20,291 nucleotides of DNA from Schoenoplectus triqueter (Eukaryota; Streptophyta; Magnoliopsida; Poales; Cyperaceae): positions 1 to 20,291 of the forward strand of contig CAXKVV010002018.1 of NCBI GenBank assembly GCA_964058805.1. Direction: 5' to 3'. The notes below the pieces were generated by a model. That model searched no databases and was not told the DNA's origin. It saw only the letters and a program-made list of their open reading frames with translations. The position numbers and the translations under genes are program-made. This document shows positions 16,351 through 20,291 of the stretch, piece after piece. The stretch's first letter is position 1, and each line of letters begins with the position of its first letter.

Positions 16351-16668
16351 GTGACCTACTCAGTAGGCGTCACCTTTTACCTTTGGTTTTCGAGGGTTAT
16401 GTCCGACATAACGAATCAAATAGAGTGAGGTTACTTACCAATGATTTCCAAAACAGTTTTGGGCTTGGGGCAAAGTTTCGTTAAAACATATGATGTTTAG
16501 CGAAACCAAGAATCACATAGAGATGTGATTAGCAAAGAGTTGCTTACCTAAGATAATTAATAAACGAGTTATTCAACGATAACTTGATTATCAATGAAAA
16601 TAGGGATCTTGGTCCTAACTACAAACGGGAATAGAACAAATTTGTAGTGGGAGTTTTATTTGAAATAA
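16351..16668 (+). other. String of about ten consecutive hairpins upstream of gag
   Basis: In order: GTGACCTAC/GTAGGCGTCAC (16351-16373, 2-nt bulge); GTTATGTC-C-GACATAAC (16396-16412); CCAAAAC-A-GTTTTGG (16448-16462); a 14-bp stem from GTTTCGTTAAAACAT to ATGTTTAGCGAAAC (16475-16506, one bulge, one wobble); AATCACAT-agag-ATGTGATT (16511-16530); AGCAA-agag-TTGCT (16531-16544); AGTTAT-tcaacg-ATAACT (16567-16584); TAGGGA/TCCTA (16601-16617, one bulge); ACTACAAA/TTTGTAGT (16618-16648); TTATTT-G-AAATAA (16656-16668). There is no coding frame; gag starts 50 nt further on. Confidence 0.7.
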
Positions 16669-16717
16669 GACATTACATGAACAAAGCTAAAAATCTTTAC
16701 ATTTTACGTTGTAGCAC

Positions 16718-17947
16718 ATGGCTAAAGAAACTCTTACTAATACGTTCCATGCGCTCATACTAAGACATGAGAAACTCGAGTACGTCCTTAACACACCAAT
16801 CTCTGCACAGCCTGCAGTAGGCTGCACAGCAAATGAAGTCACCATGTACAACAAGCACAAAGAAGATGAGCTTGATGTACAAAGTTTATTGGTCAAGAAA
16901 TTTAAGGTGACTAAATCTCTGCTGAGTCATAAGATGACTGAGGGCAGCTCTCTTGACACTCACATGCTCCGTATGATGAGCGATGTTGAGCAGTTGGAGA
17001 AGCTTAACAATCCGTTGAACAAAGAGTTTGTTACGGATGTTATCCTGAACTCTCTCCCTCCTAGCTATTCTAATTTCATCAGGAATTATCATATGCTGGG
17101 AATGGACAAGAGCTTGCAGGAGCTCCAAGGGATGTTGAGGATCGCTGATGGGGACATGAAGAAGAGTTCTTCTATCCTCGTGATCCAAGAAGGTGCGAGG
17201 AAGATTAAAAAGATGAAAAGCAAAGCGACTCCCAAAATGGCACCTAAGTACAAAGGCAAAGGGAAGATGGTTCCTAATCAGAACACTTCCAAGGTAAAAG
17301 CTTCTACCTCTGACTGCTTTTATTGTCAAGGCAATGGTCATTGGAGGAGGAACTGCCCTAAGTATCTGGAGGATTTGAGGACGGGAAAAGTTCCCAAAGT
17401 TTCAACCTCAGGTATTTTCATGATTGAAGTTAACGTTGTTACCTCTATTTATGATTGGGTATTGGATACTGGATCATGTGCTCATATTTGTTCAAATATA
17501 CAGGCACTAAAGAATAGGAGGAAACTACGTAATAAGGAAGTACAACTCCGAATTGGAAACGGAGCACAAGTTGCAGCCGTAACAGTCGGAAGTATAGAGT
17601 TGTATTTGCCTAGCGGGCTTGTAATGGAACTTGAAAATGTATATTTTGTTCCAAGTATTTCCAGAAACATCATTTCAATCTCATGTTTAGAAATGAATGG
17701 TTTCTCTTTTGTTATAAAGGACAATGGTTGTTCTATATATAAAGATGAGTTATATTATGGATATTCTTTTATGATGAATGATCTTTATATACTGGAAATA
17801 GACAAACCTATATTTAACATCAATAAACGACTCAAAACATCTCATGAAAGTATGACTTTCATATGGCATTATCGCCTTGGTCATATAAACGAGAAACGCA
17901 TCAAAAGTTACATGAAGTTGGACTTCTTGATAATTTTAATATTGTGA
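16718..17947 (+). CDS. Copia gag-protease and GAG-pre-integrase segment (409 codons, gag-pol front)
   Basis: An in-frame TAG at 16712 precedes the ATG, so the start is likely 16718. Domains: gag core of the UBN2 type (about residues 50-150, e.g. LNSLPPSYSNFIRNY); a Lys-rich linker; a CCHC zinc knuckle C200-C203-H208-C213 (CFYCQGNGHWRRNC); an aspartic protease with catalytic LDTGS (Asp250) that would cut the polyprotein; and a GAG-pre-integrase start with WHYRLGH (His384, His389). The region before residue 60 is short for copia gag and part of the N-terminal core seems deleted. The TGA at 17945 results from a frameshift near 17907: the next frame reads on as LHEVGLLDNFN. The Cys pair of the integrase zinc finger is damaged, with SC before KMTK remaining. 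Normally gag and pol are one frame here. Confidence 0.85.
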   Translation: MAKETLTNTFHALILRHEKLEYVLNTPISAQPAVGCTANEVTMYNKHKEDELDVQSLLVKKFKVTKSLLSHKMTEGSSLDTHMLRMMSDVEQLEKLNNPLNKEFVTDVILNSLPPSYSNFIRNYHMLGMDKSLQELQGMLRIADGDMKKSSSILVIQEGARKIKKMKSKATPKMAPKYKGKGKMVPNQNTSKVKASTSDCFYCQGNGHWRRNCPKYLEDLRTGKVPKVSTSGIFMIEVNVVTSIYDWVLDTGSCAHICSNIQALKNRRKLRNKEVQLRIGNGAQVAAVTVGSIELYLPSGLVMELENVYFVPSISRNIISISCLEMNGFSFVIKDNGCSIYKDELYYGYSFMMNDLYILEIDKPIFNINKRLKTSHESMTFIWHYRLGHINEKRIKSYMKLDFLIILIL

Positions 17948-17965
17948 ATCTTGTTTACGTGAAAA

Positions 17966-18853
17966 ATGACCAAATTGTCTTTCTCCAAGAAGGGCGAAAG
18001 GACAAGTGACTTATTAGCCCTTATACACACAGATGTATGCGGACCAATGAGTACTTGTACAAGAAATGGTGATCGCTACTTTATCACGTTTACTGATGAT
18101 TACAGTAGATATGGTTATGTCTACTTGATGAGACATAAATCTGAATCCTTTGAAAAGTTCAAGGAATTCAAGACTGAAGTAGAAAATCAACTGAATAAAA
18201 GTATTAAGGCCTTACGGTCAGACCGTGGAGGCGAATACTTAAGTTATGAGTTTACAATGTACTTAAAAGAATGTGGGATAGTCTCACAACTCACACCTCC
18301 GGGAACGCCGCAATGGAACGGTGTTTCTGAGAGGAGGAATCGAACTCTGTTAGACATGGTTCGTTCCATGATGAGTAATACCACACTCCCAAAAATGTTT
18401 TGGGGGCACGCACTAGAAACTGCTGCACTAACAATAAATAGGGTTCCATCCAAGTCAGTAGAAAAGACTCCATATGAGTTATGGTTTGGTAAGATACCAA
18501 ATATGTCTTATCTTAAAATTTAGGGTTGCAAGGTATTTGTCAAACGTTCGACTTCTGACAAACTTGGACCCAAAGCTGATAAATGTTTTTTCGTAGGGTA
18601 TCCTAAGGAAACGAAAGGATATTACTTCTATTATCAGTCCGAGAACAAGATAATTGTTGCTCGTCATGGTATATTTTTGGAGAAAGAGTTTCTCGCAAAA
18701 GGAAGTAGTGGGAGTAATGTAATACTTGAAGAAATTCAAGATACATCACACAATACAATATCTGATACTGATCAGATAAACCCACCACTTGATTCTTCGG
18801 CTAATGAGCATTTGGAAGAACCAAATCTACAAATAGTTGTGAAGAAGTTCTAG
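17966..18853 (+). pseudogene. Copia integrase core and C-terminal part (one nonsense codon)
   Basis: Same frame as the gag segment. All three catalytic acidic residues of the DDE integrase core are present: Asp in HTDVCGP (codon 18032), Asp in SDRGGEY (18221) and Glu in SERRNR (18329), the last two 35 residues apart as expected. LTPPGTPQWNGVSE is the usual copia signature. A TAG at 18521-18523 replaces Trp in LKIWGCK-type context, after which the frame reads on (GCKVFVKR ... DKCFFVGYPKETKGYYFY ... FLEKEFL) through the integrase C-terminal region to the TAG at 18851-18853. That stop results from a frameshift near 18838. The enzyme would insert cDNA into the host chromosome. Confidence 0.85.
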
Positions 18854-20291
18854 TCCCGAGCTCATCTACTTCAACGCAAGTTGAAATAGAACTAAATGCG
18901 CATACTGATGTGGATGAAATTCGACAGCCTGAAGAACAAGTGCTACGAAGGTCACATAGGACAGTTCGTGCACCTTAAAGGTACATGGGACTGCATGAAG
19001 TCTCAGTATTTGATGCTGAAGATCCTCTGACCTATGCGGAAGCAGTGGATAGACCCGACTCTGATAAATGGCTGGAGGCCATGAGATCCGAAATACAGTC
19101 CATGTATGACAACAAGGTTTGGAACTGGTTGCACCACTTGTTGGGGTAAAACCCATAGCTAACAAGTGGGTTTTTAAAAGAAAAACAGGCATGGATGATA
19201 ATATGATTATTTACAAAGTACGGCTAGTAGCGAAAGGTTTCAAGCAAATTCTCGACGTAGATTATGATGAAACTTTTTCGTCCGTAGCTATGTTTAAGTC
19301 AATTCGGATGCTCCTAGCAATTATCATATTTCATGATTATGAAATATGGCAAATGGATGTCAAAACCGTCTTCCTAAATGGAAATTTGGAAGAGGACGTG
19401 TATATGATACAGCCCATAAGTTTTGAGGATCCAAATAATGCTGGAAGTTATGCAAGCTTCTCAGATCCATTATGGATTGAAGCAAGCATCACGGAGTTGG
19501 AATCTTTGATTTGACGAAGAAGTCAAACAGTTTGACTTCGTCAGATGCAAAGAAGAACATTGTGTATACAGAAAAACTAGTGGGAGTGTCATCGCTATTT
19601 TAACCCTCTATGTGGACGATATACTCTTAATGGGAAATAATATTCCCCTATTGCAATCAGCCAAATCTTCATTAAAGAAAGTGTTCTCAATGAAAGATTT
19701 GGACGAGACTGTCTATATACTAGGCATAAAGATCTATAGAGATAGATCTAAAAGACTTATTGGATTAAGTCAAAGCACATACATTGATAAAGTGTTGAAT
19801 CGGTTCAGCATGTAGAATTTCAAGAAGAATTCTATCAATGAATCATGGTGCACAGCTTAGCAAGACTCAGTGTCCTTTGACAACTGATGAGCAAAGCATA
19901 ATGAGTAGAGAATCATATGCTTCGGCTATTGGCTCTATCATGTACGTCATGTTGTGCACTCGCCCTGATGTCTCGTACGCTTGGAGTGTGACGAGTAGAT
20001 ATCAGGCTAATCCAGGCTAAGAGCACTGGAATGCTGCAAAGAATATCCTTAAGTACTTAAGAAGAACTAATGATATGTTTCTTATCTACGGTGTTGACTC
20101 GGAGCTCGTGGTAAGTGGTTACACAGACGTTATCACCTCATATGAAAAATCATAAATAGAGGCGACGTAAAGATTTGTAAAATTGACACCGTCGGCAACA
20201 CAGCTGATCCACTTGTAAGATCTCTACCTCAGGCCAAGCACTAGTTGCACATATCTTCTATGGGTTTGAGACACATAGGAGATTGGCTGTG
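18838..20291 (+). pseudogene. Copia reverse transcriptase and RNase H, multiply broken
   Basis: Segments in three frames. 18838-19120: VLVPSSSTSTQVE, then after TAA at 18976 RYMGLHEVSVFDAEDPLTYAEAV. 19119-19490: the RT fingers/palm KPIANKWVFKRKTG, LVAKGFKQ, MDVKTVFLNG with catalytic Asp at 19356. About 19490-19815: ASRSWNL, TGA at 19507, then FDEEVKQFDFVRC and YVDD, the catalytic box (19609-19620), up to TAG at 19813. 19838-20130: LSKTQCPLTTDEQ, YASAIGSIMY, TRPDVSYA, TAA at 20018, KNILKYLRRT and GYTD, the start of RNase H. RNase H then jumps to its downstream end (RGDVKICKID at 20158, last TAG 20242, GLRHIGDWL at the edge). So about the middle of RNase H is deleted. Catalytic boxes remain but no functional protein can be made. 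Confidence 0.85.

Larger units (their letters stand above)
12585..20291 (+). mobile_element. Large Ty1/copia element, 5' LTR to end of pol; 3' LTR off window
   Basis: Order of parts: 2.1-kb LTR (12585-14683), initiator-Met primer-binding site (14685-14697), a 2-kb leader with tandem repeats and hairpins (14698-16717), and gag-protease-integrase-RT-RNase H on the plus strand (16718 to about 20291). Integrase before RT is the copia order. It has inserted into the RT of an L1 LINE. The long LTR and long leader make it a large copia. I do not assign a lineage. Coding parts have stops and frameshifts, so it is not autonomous. Confidence 0.88.

Noticed and set aside
16886..17341. Minus-strand 151-codon open frame
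   Set aside because: Exactly antisense to the copia gag, which has clear domains on the plus strand; no independent motif.

Overview
The window looks like heterochromatic or intergenic DNA of a flowering plant, probably a dicot. The evidence is AT-rich sequence, retrotransposon primer-binding sites matching plant initiator-methionine tRNA (TGGTATCAGA...), plant-type Ty1/copia polyproteins, an RTE LINE with a (TTG)n tail, and an L1-type LINE carrying a DUF4283-like ORF1. I find no convincing host protein-coding gene, tRNA, rRNA or CRISPR array. Nearly everything recognisable is a mobile element, mostly decayed and partly nested.

Layout. (1) 1-1132, minus strand: the 5' end of a copia element with LTR, primer-binding site and 268 uninterrupted gag codons running off the left edge. 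(2) 1133-5735: intergenic DNA with small structured elements. These are an AT-rich foldback (1248-1386), a GC-rich near-perfect hairpin element with a candidate target duplication (2721-2892), a likely solo LTR (3123-3372), a degenerate repeat array with a period near 45 bp (3706-3990), and an LTR-like stretch (about 4225-5450). (3) 5747-7404: a 5'-truncated RTE LINE flanked by an 11-bp target-site duplication. (4) About 8220-12584: a decayed L1-type LINE with a zinc knuckle and DUF4283-like ORF1, an endonuclease remnant and a reverse transcriptase. It is split by an unidentified LTR-like insertion near 10178-11250. (5) 12585 to the right edge: a large copia element inserted in the LINE reverse transcriptase. 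It has a 2.1-kb 5' LTR, a primer-binding site, a 2-kb untranslated leader, and a gag-pol reading frame broken by stops, frameshifts and an RNase H deletion. Its 3' LTR lies beyond the window.

The most unusual part is the leader and U5 of the large copia element. The leader holds three successive tandem arrays (2 x ~252 bp, 3 x ~128 bp, 3 x 155 bp), followed by about ten consecutive short hairpins just upstream of gag. Several stems are kept between repeat copies by paired base changes or wobble pairs, which suggests past selection on RNA (or DNA) structure. I know of no description of such a leader, but I could not search.
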